The notes beneath the pieces are model-generated. The model saw only the letters and a list, made by a program, of their open reading frames with translations. It made no database searches and was not told the DNA's origin. Below, piece after piece: positions 50,705-63,090 of a stretch of 64,000 bases of DNA. Origin of the DNA: Rhynochetos jubatus (Eukaryota > Chordata > Aves > Eurypygiformes > Rhynochetidae); assembly GCA_027574665.1 (NCBI GenBank), contig CM050690.1:66993905-67057904 (forward strand), given 5' to 3'. The first letter of the stretch is position 1. Every line of letters begins with the position of its first letter. The position numbers were made by a program, and so were the translations under genes.

Positions 50705-50729
50705 TTTTTTTTTTTTTTTTTTTTTTTTT
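50705..50729. repeat. Homopolymer T25
   Basis: Twenty-five T on the plus strand, so A25 in the PGM5 sense direction, in intron 3. No retroposed gene body is recognised next to it. Confidence 0.95.
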
Positions 50730-51469
50730 GCTATTTGTTTGCTTATAAAAGCCGCACCTGTTCTTTGCCATCACAAAAATCGTAATTTAATGTTTTCTTT
50801 AATCAGAAACTATATTTATCAAAATGTACTTTGTCTCAAAATAGGTTGTTTTGGTGGAAAATAAACTGTCTTTTATTCTAGGACATCAGGACTGAGGAAG
50901 AGTTCCTGAGGCCACAGAGTTTTACAGTATTTGAAATGCCATCTAGACCCCTTCCTTTGCTTTGGACTCCTTGAGGACCAAACGGCTGTGTTAGCTCATT
51001 TCAAATCAAGTGTCAGCACAAAATTATTCACATGCTTAAAATTAAACGTGCTTAAGCATTCCCTTTACATTTGGAGTCACTGGATGTATAGTGCCTTATC
51101 CATGCCATATCTTTTCAGAAAGTGTGAGCAAAGAATGAGTAAACTGAGTCTCATGAAGTCTTTTGACAATTAGACTTCCATTAAGCAAACCATTCCCAGT
51201 CAAAAAAATACCTGTTTGGTGTTTAACTGCTATCAAGCTTAAGCACATATTTAGCTAAGGTATTTATTTGCATAAATGATGAGGCCTGATGCACCTGAAA
51301 TCTGAAACTCAGCTTCTTTATGTGCAAAACAAAAACACTGCCTAATATCTTGTAGTAAGGCATTTGGAAGAACTCAAGTCCTGTTTAAATAATTACCCAT
51401 TATCATTCTTCAGCAATTCTAAGACTTAGAATCAGTGGATGTAGCACGCATAAAAGCACACACTGGTAC

Positions 51470-51616
51470 CTCGGAAAGGTTTGAATTTGTTCTCCAGATC
51501 AAATTCTTGTCTTCCTAGGCGTGATAAATCAACTCTGAGATCCGGACAAATGGCATATTCCTCCAAGGTTTTGCTTATTTGATAGATTTTGTCTGAAACT
51601 ATATCTGGAGCAGGTC
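51470..51616 (-). CDS. PGM5: PGM5 coding exon 3 (residues 142-191)
   Basis: A 147-bp exon, phase 1 in and phase 1 out, with acceptor TATAG and donor GTACCA. It encodes [20 protein letters not shown], then [17 protein letters not shown] and [12 protein letters not shown], the linker and the start of the segment leading into domain 2. The last codon, a valine, is split with exon 4. The donor is weak: positions +4 to +6 are CCA rather than the usual AGT. Because the exon is a whole number of codons with matching phases, skipping it would delete 49 residues without a frameshift. Whether this happens cannot be told from DNA alone. Confidence 0.96.
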
Positions 51617-52478
51617 CTATAAGGAAAAAGGACGGGGCAAGTCACTGAATTTTAAAAAGCAAACATTTTTCTGAATATATTTGAGCTATTAAAGAATAAA
51701 CCCAAACGAAGAACTATAGTAAAAAAGGTCTTTTCTTTCAGTGTAACACAGGTTTAAAACAAATTCTGAAAAAAATATAACATGGAAAGACAGTGCATTA
51801 CACAACATTTTGATTCACATGGAGTATTTATATCAATCCTTTTCCAGGGCAGGAGGGATAAGGGAACCAAAAACCACACAATAATCATTCTTTGGGTTTA
51901 TTGCTCAAAGGCTGCCATTTTTTACTCTACACAGAATCTCAACATATATATTAAAGGAACGGCTGTCCTTCAGCAGCAGCTTCCAGTGTTTCATAGGGCT
52001 TTCTGTCTCACTTGGGAAGGTGAGTCAGCTTTGTGTTTCACATTATTTCATTAGACATAATTATCATTTTTACCAGTCTTACCAGTTTGACAGTGATGTT
52101 CTGCAGTTTTCCTCCAGTGACTTAGTGAAACGTATCTTTGGCAGAATTCAAAATACCTTAATTGCTTAACAAGCAATTATGACCTGGAACAGCTATGTCA
52201 TTCAGAAACAGAAATCACATCTTACTTGTGCATTACTTCTATAGCCAAATTCTGAAGATTGGCTCTATTTTTAAAGACTTACTCTCAATAAAATAAAAGT
52301 TGCAGGCTTGATGCAAAAATTACCAGATGAGCTATGCCATATGTAGTGCAAGAGCTGATTCTGAGTTACAACAAAAGTCTGACTTATCTGACTCATCACT
52401 GCTTATATTAAAGCCACACTTCCACTCTGAAAAATTACATCCTTTAGTCTCTTTTACATGGTCTCTCTCCTAACCCAA

Positions 52479-52512
52479 AGCCCCCTTCTTTTCAGTGCTA
52501 AAGAAGGGGGCT
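52479..52512. repeat. Perfect inverted repeat (13-bp arms, 8-base loop)
   Basis: AGCCCCCTTCTTT at 52479-52491 is exactly complementary to AAAGAAGGGGGCT at 52500-52512. It would form a stable hairpin in the PGM5 intron 2 transcript. Confidence 0.95.
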
Positions 52513-52839
52513 AAAGAAATACTCTAGCAGCGCTGGTGTATTCAGTGCAGCTTTGCCACATAAACTGTGTTTCATCTCGGATGCCATGTACCAGATGGTC
52601 CAAGGCAATACAGTAAGTAACAGTTGCTTAACTCTTCATTTGGCTTAGAAAATCACTTCTTATTCATCTAATCCAAACCCATCCTAGGGGTGAGGACAGG
52701 TTTCATTAGCTTCAGATCATCCTTGACAGATGGATGTATTATCTATTGATACTCCCAGCTACGGAGATGCCAGTGTCACCCTGCCTTCCCTGCTACCGCT
52801 ACAGAAACGAAGTGTTTCTGCCTGACCTGGACCTAAAAA

Positions 52840-53010
52840 GCATACTAGGCAAGAATGCAGAGAACAACAGCCTTCCCTAGGAACCTGTCGTGGTGCCTAA
52901 CCACTCTCTTAGTTCAAAAGCCTTGCCTAATACTTAACCCACATTTTCTCAGCTGCAACTTAAACCAACTATTTTTCATTACATCCCTGCTCATTATCAT
53001 AAGTAATTGA
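52840..53010 (-). mobile_element. Ancient CR1/L3-like fragment, minus orientation
   Basis: AACCTGTCGTGGTGCCTAAC, CACTCTCTTAGTTCAAAAGC and CCTAATACTTAACCCACATT follow the order of the reversed CR1 3' region but are highly diverged, suggesting an old insertion. Confidence 0.5.
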
Positions 53011-53864
53011 TCCTTGTGACCTGTGCTTGTGGAGTGTTTCATATTTAAAGCTTAATAGCTTGGCTGAATTTTCTTTAAAAAGGCAAAGTACACTAATAAG
53101 AATTGGGTAACACCAACTGTTACCCTTTCATCAAACAGGTTTTAGGTGTACACAGTGTTCTTATAGAGTGCAAACGCATCTAATGGTTTGGCTCTGGCAT
53201 GTTCGTGCTGTGACCCTGGCTTTCCCACTGCCTGACCTTACACTGTCCCTTTAATCTCTCTGGGATTCAAGCTTATTCTGTTTATAAAATCATGCTGGTT
53301 TAGCCACGCACGTTTTTCAGTTGAACAAGGGACAAGGAAGAAAGACATCCTTCTCAAGTTCTCATTATTCAACAGTGAAATAGTTAAAATGGCACAACCC
53401 TCTCCCTGGATAAGAGCAGTTATTTCCTGGGTAAACTTAAGTGCATTCTTCCACACAAGACAATGAGTTACACTGCTTATAGCACTTCCAACATTACATG
53501 CTTTGAAGTAAATGCCAAGACAAACAACACAAAATATGAGCAAAACACAGCTCCCTCATAGGCATCTTAATAAAAGGATCAGAACTGTTACAATGATCTG
53601 GCAGACTACATAAAATGCTATAAAAAAGGCAAACCTCTGGCTTATAGAAATCTTACAGCTACCACAGGGACTTCAGTGAACATTTAACGCCTGTTGTACA
53701 GACCCATGTAAACAAATACACTCTTATTACTGGGGAAAAAAAAAATAATTAAAAAAAGCAAAGCATATGTTCTTCATAGTTTTAACAGAATAAATGGAAA
53801 ACAAATGAAGTCAGCTCGTTATCCTTGTCAGCGTATTTTAATCACACCAAGATGCAATGTTTTA

Positions 53865-54050
<186 letters not shown>

Positions 54051-54132
54051 CTAGGTGGAAAAGGAAGTCAAAGTACTCTGGATGGTACTAAGCTTTTGAA
54101 AATTAATAAACACACACACACATACAGGTATG

Positions 54133-54162
54133 CATCAACCCAAACCATTCTATGATTCTGTG
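54133..54162 (+). mobile_element. CR1 tail fragment
   Basis: CAACCCAAACCATTCTATGA followed by TTCTGTG is the canonical CR1 3' terminus with its ATTCTATG-type end repeat. It directly follows a short CA run (about 54109-54122). Confidence 0.65.
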
Positions 54163-56717
54163 TATATAACAGGAACTGGGAAGTCCTCGTACAGAGCCTT
54201 TTCCTTTGCAGAGAAATACACGTACATCAGTTGGCTGCATGCTAACGTAGAGTGCTGACGAAAAATACTGTATCCTGCCGGCACATCGAACCCCAGTGGC
54301 CCGTGTACTGATGGTAAAGCAAAAGCACAGCCCTGCCAGTCACCTGCAAAGCTCACAAACCTTTTTGGGTATCCCCACAAAACAGCAAATCCTCTCAAAT
54401 ATAGCTATATATAAATATCACTATATTTATATCAATATATTATCTCTGTGGATACAGTTTGCAGGGTTGGGGCTTGAACTAGCATGAAAGACAGCATCAA
54501 GCAAACTGCCTGCCATGAAGCAGCCTTTCAGCGCAGTCACAAGTACCACTACCTACTAAGCACTGTCACCTTCGAATCACCCCTCTGCTACCCATGGCTG
54601 TCCTGCTCCTTCTCCAGCCACCAGTGACTCCTTGGCTATTCCAGATGAAGAGGGTGTGTTTCCCAGGGCACAGCTGGGCAGGGGAAGTTCCCACCATTCT
54701 TCAAGTTAAAAAAGCTTTCAGGTGGGGTTATTAAACACTGACTCAATGGTTTTGGCATTATGTGCAGTTCCACTGCAAGGTCCTGATTTCAAAACCTTTC
54801 CTTCATCCCCTACACAGATACTACAGTTTCAGCTCAACATAAATAATCTAGGAGCCAACCAGAAATGTATTTACAAAGAAATATGAAACAGTTCCAGTTC
54901 CTGGAAAACAGGCAGACACAAAAAAAGGAAGGGAGAAAGGCAGGTTACTGTCACAGGTGAAAACTCAGGCAGGTGCATATGGAGGTTTAAATGGATATTG
55001 CCAAAGTTTGGGGGTTTTAAATATCCTCCCTTTAAAAAATCAAAAATTAAAAAAAAAAAACCCACCACTCCACCACTTGAGTAGTTTGGAAAGGTTAGGA
55101 AGGGGAGGGCAGAGGGACGGCGAGGCAAAATACTGCATTCTTCCCACTCGCTACCTAAAAGCAGGCTGGAAGTTCAATCTCAGATTTCCTTCTCTAGTTT
55201 GAGGAGGATTTGACAGCTCTGATGTCTGTGTGGCAAAGCAACAGCACAGCAGGTGTCACTACCTGCCTCCATCCGATAACAAGCTGTTCCTTCACATACA
55301 GATGATCACCTTCTGCATCCAGTACTTGCGTGAGGCCCTTAATGGTTATTTAGAAGTGGGGTTCCAAATGAGTGCAGAAAAGCCAAGGACTAATAGGTGA
55401 TTTATTTAGCCTGGTTTTGTGAACCATTTTAATATAAAAAAAAACAGATTTCTATGTTGAAATGATCAACTTCTAAAGTAAACGTACGTTATACTTTGCT
55501 AACCCTCACAAAGCACAAACTGTGGTTAGCAGTTTCTCACTAAGAATTACAAGATCTGTTTTCATATTTTAAAAAATGTGCAGAACAATGCATTCTATTA
55601 ACTGAGATTTCCACCTCATGATCTGATGATAGGATGACTGTTTGCCTACCTGGCTCTCTTTTCCCAGTTTTTTGCAGATAATTTTGAAGTCTATGGACTG
55701 TTGCTAGTAAACAGGAAAGCCGTCAAAATTGTAAGTACAGTACACAGAAGATCGTCAAGGTTCATTTGCTCTTGCTACTATTAGGAAAATGTTTTGTTCA
55801 CTGTTTGGTTTTTTTTTTTTTCCCGGGTTGGAACAATTCGGAAGGAAATGAAAAAAGACGAAGTTGAAGAAAGAAAATTTGGTTTCTCATTTTGCTACTA
55901 TAATGAAAATATTTTCCAGGAAAAACAAGTATCCTTTCCAGGACAAAAAATGCAAATCAGCATCATCCACATTTTTTGTTTCAACAGATTTTTTTTAAAG
56001 CAGCGCTTCCACTGACACGGTCAGTTGGTGAGAGTGACGTGTATACACAGTTAACACATACAACACACAGCTGAACCTCACTTCTGCTCACTTCAGTGGT
56101 AGCAAACAATTTTATTTCCTATTTAAGCCTAATAACACAGTTTCATTAACCTAGGACTGAATGATAAATAGCAACACCATCTTCCCTGATGCCGACTACA
56201 ACATAAATACTCCTGATTATGTATGAACACAACACACCAGTAAACACAGCTTTCCTTTAAGAACAGATTAAATGCTATGCCTGTGCACTGTGACAGCATT
56301 TACTTGTGAGATTCAGTATCACTTTATGTCCCTCCTGGCTTCCCACTCTTGCTTCTCCCCAAAGGTAAAACTAAGCAGTAATTTAAGGCACGTGTATTTG
56401 TAAACCTCTTAATTTACCATAATTTACAGACCTTAGGAACAACAGTAAAGGTGTATTTCCTCCACTCCTAGCTCCACGCCAAGCAAGGCAGCTGAAGAAA
56501 TGTTGTTCACTGATTGCAGAACAAAACTGGTATCTTACTGATCAGACTTCTCCACATTTATGTCATTTTTTCCCATCTTTTAAAACCTTTTTAGACCTCC
56601 AAATGCTACATTTACATTCTAGTCATTTGACTGTTCTGAGTATTAAACTACTACAAAAATACTTTCTACACAAACCTACTTGTTGACACAGAAATGCAAT
56701 TCAAGGAAGACCCTTTT

Positions 56718-56739
56718 AAAAAAAAAAAAAAAAAAAAAA
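56718..56739. repeat. Homopolymer A22
   Basis: Twenty-two A followed by a CCAAAACCAAAC tract, in intron 1. Confidence 0.95.
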
Positions 56740-57020
56740 CCAAAACCAAACAGCAGAAGTGTTTTCAGTTGTTGTGGGCTGACAACTGGGAGACACACTT
56801 TTAACTGAGAAAACGTGTAGGGTAAAACTCCATCCATCAGGAGAGGCACTGAAATCACTACGAGCTCTAGCATGTGCTTTGACACACTTTTAGAAGCAAG
56901 CTCAACAAAGAAAACTTTCCATTAGCCACACAGTTTACTGCTTTATTTATGCCCGTGCCATGTCAATAATTTGAAGGAGAAATAGCGATTTTTTTCAAAT
57001 TGTTCCGAATTTGAGTGTGT

Positions 57021-57030
57021 CCTTTTATGG
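57021..57030. promoter_or_regulatory. Consensus CArG box (possible SRF site), intron 1
   Basis: CCTTTTATGG fits CC(A/T)6GG exactly and lies in intron 1, about 5.2 kb downstream of exon 1 in gene direction. Same chance caveat as for the intron 6 match. Confidence 0.3.
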
Positions 57031-57470
57031 CTTCTTTTCAGTCAGCTCTTGAAGCAGCTCTTGGACAACATGCTTGCAAGACTGTTGGCAGTAGTGATTA
57101 AATCACAGCATAACTACAATTGTACTGAAGCATTAGACAAAACACAGAACATTGGGAAATAGACTTTAACAAACCCTCTTCTAGTCTATACAACCGTCTA
57201 CTCCTGTAGCTTTACTATGAAAAGAAAATCATGACAAAAATAAATACTGAAGATGTTTTGAATATTGTTTCTCCCTTTTTTAAACTATAAATTTTAAATG
57301 AGTCAATCTTCCAAATCCAGCTGTCAGAAATGGGTGCCAGCTCTTAAAACAGTATTGTGTATGGGTAAGCAAAATGAAGATGGCAGGAATTACATTTTGC
57401 AAAATGCCTGAAAACAGTAACACTGAATCCATCTTGAGATACTCAAGCATAAATGCATTTATAATTGCAT

Positions 57471-57567
57471 GCAGGCTGGATGAGGCTTGGAGCAACCTGG
57501 TCTAGTGGAAGGTGTCCCTGCCCATGGCAGGGGGGGTGGAACCCAAACCATCCTATGATTCTATGAT
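57471..57567 (+). mobile_element. CR1 3'-end fragment, plus orientation
   Basis: GGCTGGATGAGGCTTGGAGC, TCTAGTGGAAGGTGTCCCTG and CCCATGGCAGGGGGGGTGGA run into AACCCAAACCATCCTATGAT and TCTATGAT. This is a CR1 3' end with its terminal 8-bp repeat. The usual segment between GGTTGGA and CCAACCC is missing, an internal deletion of about 30 bp. Confidence 0.9.
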
Positions 57568-58842
57568 TATCACAAGCACATGTTCTCTGTACTTCTACAT
57601 CTAAACTAGAGAGGTTTAGGTTTCTGCCTTCATGCACACCAAAACTGGGTTTTTTTAAAGTATGTAGAATACTCAAGATTATTCAGAATGCACAAATTAC
57701 CTGGCACTACCCCTTTACCGTATTTTCGTTTTTCCTCTTCAGTACATGTTGCACAAAGCAGTTTTCCCATTTTTCTGGATGCCCAATATTAATACAAACA
57801 GGATCAAATTGTTTTGCCTTCAGCATTTGTCACAATGCCATTACTTCTACACTACTCAGAAATATTTATTATAGTAATTTCTATACTACAGAAATATGGC
57901 AATATTTAGTATTCTAAATCAAGTATGTTGAAAGTGGAATTGCATGAATGATACAGATACTTTATTTGCAGTGACTACAGCAAAGAGATTTTTGCAGTGA
58001 CTATTGCAACAAGAGTGACCTTAAGTGAAGGTCTTCAGTGCGTTTACACAATTCCCTGAGGCCAGTGCAGACCATAGAAGTGTACATTTGCTACCCATCT
58101 TCCTCAGCTCTCTTCATTTTGGAGGCAAGAACGCACAACCTCATCCTCTCTTGGCCCAGAAGCTGTTCATTTTGTCTCTAAACTAAATAGTAAACTGACA
58201 TTTAATTGATTTTAACTAATGAACACTCAGATCTACAGACTTCCTGCAATTTGGGCTGAAAGAGTAACCCAATAATGACCCACAATTAAAGTTCCAGAAA
58301 TATCCTTCTGTAAATCTTGGAAAGTTTCATAGCATGGAAAGATTATCTTCGGAATTCAAAACCTTGCATGTCTACCAGATCACAGGCATGCGATGTCTCT
58401 TCTAATACTGTGCCCCTACGCCACGTTCTATTTTGTTCCTCTGCTTTTAGTAGCAACAGCAGAAACAAAGACCATGATCCTCAGCAAACTGTTACGGCTG
58501 AAAGAACAGTCACCCTAGAAAGTACTTTACAAGAACATTTTTATGCATTATTACCACTCGCAGCTGTGCATTTTCAGACGATTCACTTGATTATCATGGA
58601 GTCACTTAATGCTTTTTTTTATTATTTTTTCCCAGTAATCTCCCACATGCCTGAGTCAATTAAACTTGAAAGAACATGAAGCAAACGGATAACATCCTGG
58701 ACAGCACGGGGTTGTGCCTTCCTATCTTTCACTACAGTATCGTAAAGATGACTGAGCACCACACTCAACGTAGAAGCAAACATATCAGTGATACTGGTCC
58801 AGCGAGGGAGGGCAAGGTTTGCATGGAAGACCATGGAAAATA

Positions 58843-58938
58843 AAAACAACATGGAATTATAAAGAAAACAACATGGAATTATAAAGAAAACAACATGGAA
58901 TTATAAAGAAAACAACATGGAATTATAAAGAAAACAAC
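58843..58938. repeat. 22-bp minisatellite, 4.4 perfect copies
   Basis: The unit AAAACAACATGGAATTATAAAG is repeated head to tail with no mismatch at 58843, 58865, 58887 and 58909, followed by a partial unit AAAACAAC. Identity between copies implies recent expansion or ongoing homogenisation. Lies in PGM5 intron 1. Confidence 0.97.
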
Positions 58939-61415
58939 TGGAAAACTCTGTCATCTCAAACTTCTACAGCAATACTTAGTTACTAGCAATACTCCATGAC
59001 CTCTCTAGGCTGTTGCGATGACTTTCCATATTCAGAGTATGACCATCATCAGCTTCTGATCTGCCACCAAGACTCACACACAGCAGCTTCTCATTTCAAC
59101 CTATCCTGAACTTTGCGTCAAAAATGAGACCCCACATCCAGCTGATGGGTCTAATGGAATACCTGCATTTAATCTGTAGTGGAACTGTATTACAAACGGT
59201 TGAGCCTTCTACCTCAGTTCTGCCTGACCTTAAGGCTCAAGGACACTACTTGTGACAGGACACTGGTGAAAAGGGAAGCAGAGCCTCAGACAGTCTCCTA
59301 CAACCCCACGTTGCAAAACTGCTTATTGCAACCCAGAATGGTACGGGACCTCTGTCTGGCTTTCCTCGCACTCCCCTGCCCTCTCATGACAGGCAGCCCC
59401 TTACCCAAAGGTGCTTGCTACATCCCCAGCTGTGTGACCCATAGAAGGGTAACCCTGGTTAGCCACCTTCAGCTCTGAGCAGAAAGGTTTGGTGGAGCAC
59501 ATGCGGATGACGGCTGCACAGCATGGACCAGCCTGTGGCTGCTGCCACCAGTGGAAGCCTACGCAGGCTATAGCTGGGGGTGTGCACCTGCAAACCCAAG
59601 CTGGAGGGCATGAGCCAGAGGGACTGAGGACGAGAAGGCAGCAGGGCAAGCACCAGCAGCTGACCGGGCAGGGGGGCCTCATCTCATTCCTTGTACTGGG
59701 GCCTATGCCAACTGTGCTAGGCTGGTAACACAGCGGGAATGTGGGGTGAGTCACCAAATTAGAACAAGAGGAACCTAGCAACTCGAAAGGGCAATACATT
59801 TACAGTTGATAAGAGAAAATCCCTTTTATTTTTGTACTCAGTAAGCACAATTAACCATAACACTTGGTATGTGTCTTCCAGGAAGGAGATTCAAGTCCAG
59901 TTTATCAGCATTACATGAGTATCCCTTCCCTGGCACTCCGAGGTGACTTAAGTTTTGAATGTAATTTCAAGATTTCTACACATTTCATCCCATCCTGCTC
60001 ACTTCTTTCCTTGTGATACTGGCTACAGCCCTTTTAATCACAATAAACTCACTCAAAGGGAGAGACCTTTGCCCTCATGAGTATCCCCTTTCTCTCCCCC
60101 TACTTACATAGCTCAGCACTAAACAATGCCTTTGGGGAGGTTTAGATATTTTCCCAGCAGATGTATTCTAACAGACAAAAAATAATTAAAAAAAACCCAC
60201 AAACAGTATTCACTAAGTAAATGTGAGGCATTTACAGCGTGCTTGAGAAATGGGGATGAGGGTGGGCAGAGTGAGGATGGTAGAGAGGGGATGGAGCACA
60301 TGGAAAATGGGACCTTTTCACTATTAGTAGCTCCCTGACAGCTGGCCTGTTGAATTTGTGAGCACTGTGTCATTAGTAAGAGTATCATGCTTGAATTCAG
60401 ATATTTGTGGGAACTGTGAGCAGAAAAGCTTGTTTTCTGGCTTCAGAAAACACTAAGGAGAAACGGTGTTTCCAAGAACCCTGCAGTAACTTAAGAAAGC
60501 GGAAGCACTCCTACAGCCAGGTCCCAGAAACATGTTAAACTGGAAATCTCCTGAAGTCAAAAAGCCCTGATCTTCAGGGCAAACAGAGCAAAGTGGGGAA
60601 ATGTGACAGAAACAGCAGGAAGGATCCAAGCTGACAGGGAAAATTACTCGGGAAGGAGTCCTGAATACACAATAACCTGGCTGACAAGCCCCTGGGCTTC
60701 TAAACTTCTTGTGTTCCTCGGCACCTCAGGCCTTGTGGTCACCTTCTGGCTGTAACCCACCCCGTAGCTCCTGCCAGCGTGCAAGGGCAGGCAGCTCTTG
60801 CTGCTTGGTGCTTGCTTTAGCTGTTGCTGCACTTTATCCCGCCCGGTCAACAGGTACAATTCCAGCAGCAAGGCTTCTCCACTGAGCTGCATGGGGGAAG
60901 GCGGCTAGGGAGCACCTCTCCTCCGGCCCTATCCTGCCTTCTTCCCACACACAACCCCGCTCCCGCTGCTCTGCGCTCGCTCCTTGTACCCTCGCTGCCC
61001 AATGCTGCGGATGAAACGCCACTGCCTTAGCCTTGCCAGCGTCCCCAGTTTCAACTGCGTCACAACCCCCAGCCCTCCTCACACCCAGAACCACATAAGC
61101 CCTGGCCTCCTCCATGAGTGGACGGTGAGTTCGCAAACGCTAGTCAGTGCGTAACAGAGCCGGTCTCTCTATCACTCAGTGCCTGCTTGACAGTGTCAGC
61201 GTGCTGAGAACGCCCTTTAGAAACAGATCTAAAATACTCGTTATTTATACCAGGCTGGCTAATCCATACAGCTTGTATGCGACAATAAATCGGCAGGGGA
61301 AACTGAGGCATACACGGACATTCATTTCAAAGCTGAAAGACCTCCTGGTTATAAAATGGGACCGCATGTAAAAAATGGAGCTTTTGAAAAAAAAATTAAG
61401 AAAAAGTAAATTCAC

Positions 61416-61418
<3 letters not shown>

Positions 61419-61446
<28 letters not shown>
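61419..61446. repeat. (AT)14 microsatellite
   Basis: Fourteen uninterrupted AT units, in PGM5 intron 1 about 0.8 kb from exon 1. Confidence 0.97.
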
Positions 61447-61450
<4 letters not shown>

Positions 61451-61969
61451 AATTGTATCACATCTCTTGCAGATCTGGTGAATCAATTTAGCCACCACAA
61501 ATGCCAGACAGCAGCTTCAACTCGGCTTTGAGGTAGAAGCTTCAAGCCCACCATCAGCTGGTACTTCCAGCTTTCTGTACCTACACCCCAACACAACAAC
61601 GTGCACGTATTCCCAAAACCACGCCAGAAGAGCTGTAACCCATCTGATCACAGAGGTGTCTGCCACCGTGGTCTCCTTGCCTTTCACAATTTGTTCCAAG
61701 GGAACCACAGAGAAGAACGATTATTTCAGGATGCAGCTAATGATGCATCTCGCTTCAATAACACCATTTTCCTTGAATATTTTTAAAATATCTTGAGCCG
61801 TAGATACACGCCTGATTCTCACACGCTTATTTTCACTTCTGCTACGTTTTGTCCCGCGGCCAACCGTGTTTTTCAGCTCCCATTCCTGCCTCCGTGTACA
61901 GGGAGGTGGGAACCAGCACGGCACTGCCAGCAGCCCCCTGCACCCCCGTTCTACGGGGATGCAACCAGC

Positions 61970-63090
61970 CAGGACAGGGAGAGCAGGCACCGGGCTGACG
62001 GGGCAGCGGAGGCACAGCCGGACGCCAAGTCCGGCTTACTTTCACCGGTCCACTCATCGCTGCACAGGCTGGACACTAAAACGTGGCCCCCCCGCTCCCG
62101 GGGGGCTGCTCCGCGCACCCCACCGCAGGCGCGGGCAGGGCGCTGAGCCTCCGCGGCGCGGCAGGGGTTCAAGGGGGGCGTCCGGCGCCTGGGGGGCGGT
62201 GAGCGGGAGGTCGAGGAGGGAGAGGGGGGCCCGCTTACCCCGTTGGCCGCCGCCATCTGGACGACGATCTCGATGGCCGCCTTGCTGAAGTACCTGCCGT
62301 CGCTGCCCACCACCATGGTGCAGCCCTGGCGGTCGCGGAGGTCGACGGAGGAGAGGAGGCTCTGCACGAAGTTGGGCAGGTAGTTGCGCCGGCTCTCGAA
62401 GAGCCCCGTGGGCCGCCGCAGCCCCCCGCCGCCCGTCGGCCGCTGGTCCTCGAAGGGCGCCGTCTGCACCGTCAGCACCGGGATGGGGGTCCTCTCCATG
62501 GCGGCACCCCGCTGCCGCCCGGCCGCGGCGGCCCCTCGCTCAGGCCGTCTGGCCGCCGACGGCGAGCGGAGAGGCGTTTCCCTGCCGCGGGGTCGGGCTC
62601 CCTGACGGCCGGCCCCCCGCGGGGCCGCAGGCGGGCTGGCTCAGGGCTCGCCGGCGGGAGCCGGGGCGCCGCGGGGGAAGCGGGGCGGGCGCGGGGTGCG
62701 CGCCGCCCCTTCCTTCCCCCCCGGCCGGGGATCCCACGCCGGGGCTCGCCGGTCCGCTGCCAGCAGCGTGCGGTGGCCCCGGCCAAAAATCAGCTCGGCA
62801 GGCGAGGCTGAGAATGGCCGTCTGCTGCCAGGGATGTAACCGGAGGCAGGGGGCGGAGGGCGAGCCAGCGGCGCACACTTGCTCGGGGGGATCACGCCCT
62901 GTCAGCGCTGGAGCCGGCCCTGCCGAGCCCCGCCGGCTGCCTCCCTCTTGAAGGGCAGCCGCCGGCCCCCGGGAGCCGGTGAAACGCGCCGGCGGTCCCT
63001 GCCCTGCGGAAGCGGCTCCCGGCTGAACGAGGGGCCAGGGAATCGGTCCCCTGGCCGGAGCAAGGCCGGGAGCTGGTACTGTCCCGCTGT
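61970..63090. promoter_or_regulatory. CpG island and PGM5 promoter region
   Basis: A stretch of very high GC with dense CG dinucleotides surrounds PGM5 exon 1 and falls off on both sides into AT-rich sequence. It contains a GC box, GGGGCGGGC, near 62682-62690, about 185 bp upstream of the start codon in gene direction. No TATA box is evident on the minus strand between the start codon and the island edge. An island promoter with dispersed starts and Sp1-type sites is therefore inferred. The transcription start cannot be placed from sequence. The long open frames on both strands here come from the GC-rich composition. Confidence 0.8.
62239..62499 (-). CDS. PGM5: PGM5 coding exon 1 (residues 1-87)
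   Basis: The start codon at 62499-62497 sits in an ideal Kozak context, GCCGCCATGG on the minus strand, and the first residues (MERTPIPVLTV) agree with the PGM5 N-terminus, so this start is well supported. The exon encodes the beginning of domain 1: a short tail, the EDQRPTGGGGLRRPTGLFE segment typical of PGM1/PGM5, and GSDGRYFS, part of the conserved phosphohexomutase core. It ends after the glycine of MAAANG (codon 87) in phase 0, followed by the donor GTAAGC at 62238. The open frame continues into the intron, but that read-through has no family match. The exon is very GC-rich and lies inside a CpG island, unlike the other exons, which is normal for a first exon at an island promoter. Confidence 0.97.

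Larger units (their letters stand above)
48197..51469 (-). other. PGM5 intron 3 (3.3 kb)
   Basis: Donor GTACCA (weak) and acceptor CTAG. About a quarter of the intron is a solo LTR (48784-49588). It also has a 33-bp tandem duplication (50059-50120), a G-quadruplex motif (50578-50598) and a 25-base T run (50705-50729). No gene seen. Confidence 0.85.
54051..62238 (-). other. PGM5 intron 1 (8.2 kb)
   Basis: Bounded by donor GTAAGC and acceptor CCTAG. It holds a 22-bp minisatellite (58843-58938), an AT dinucleotide run (61419-61446), a poly-A tract (56718-56739), a CR1 tail (57471-57567), a CR1-like terminal fragment (54133-54162), a consensus CArG box (57021-57030) and part of the CpG island. 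Around 59170-59730 the sequence is more GC-rich than its surroundings and open in several frames on both strands, without any recognisable protein. No gene is seen inside the intron. Confidence 0.85.

Noticed and set aside
59401-59799. 132-codon minus-strand open frame in intron 1
   Set aside because: Cys/Pro/Trp-rich composition typical of chance frames, overlapping other open frames on both strands, and no recognisable domain.
61951-62238. Extension of the exon 1 frame beyond codon 87
   Set aside because: Past the donor GTAAGC the translation no longer matches PGM5 and exon 2 continues the protein exactly, so this is intron read-through.
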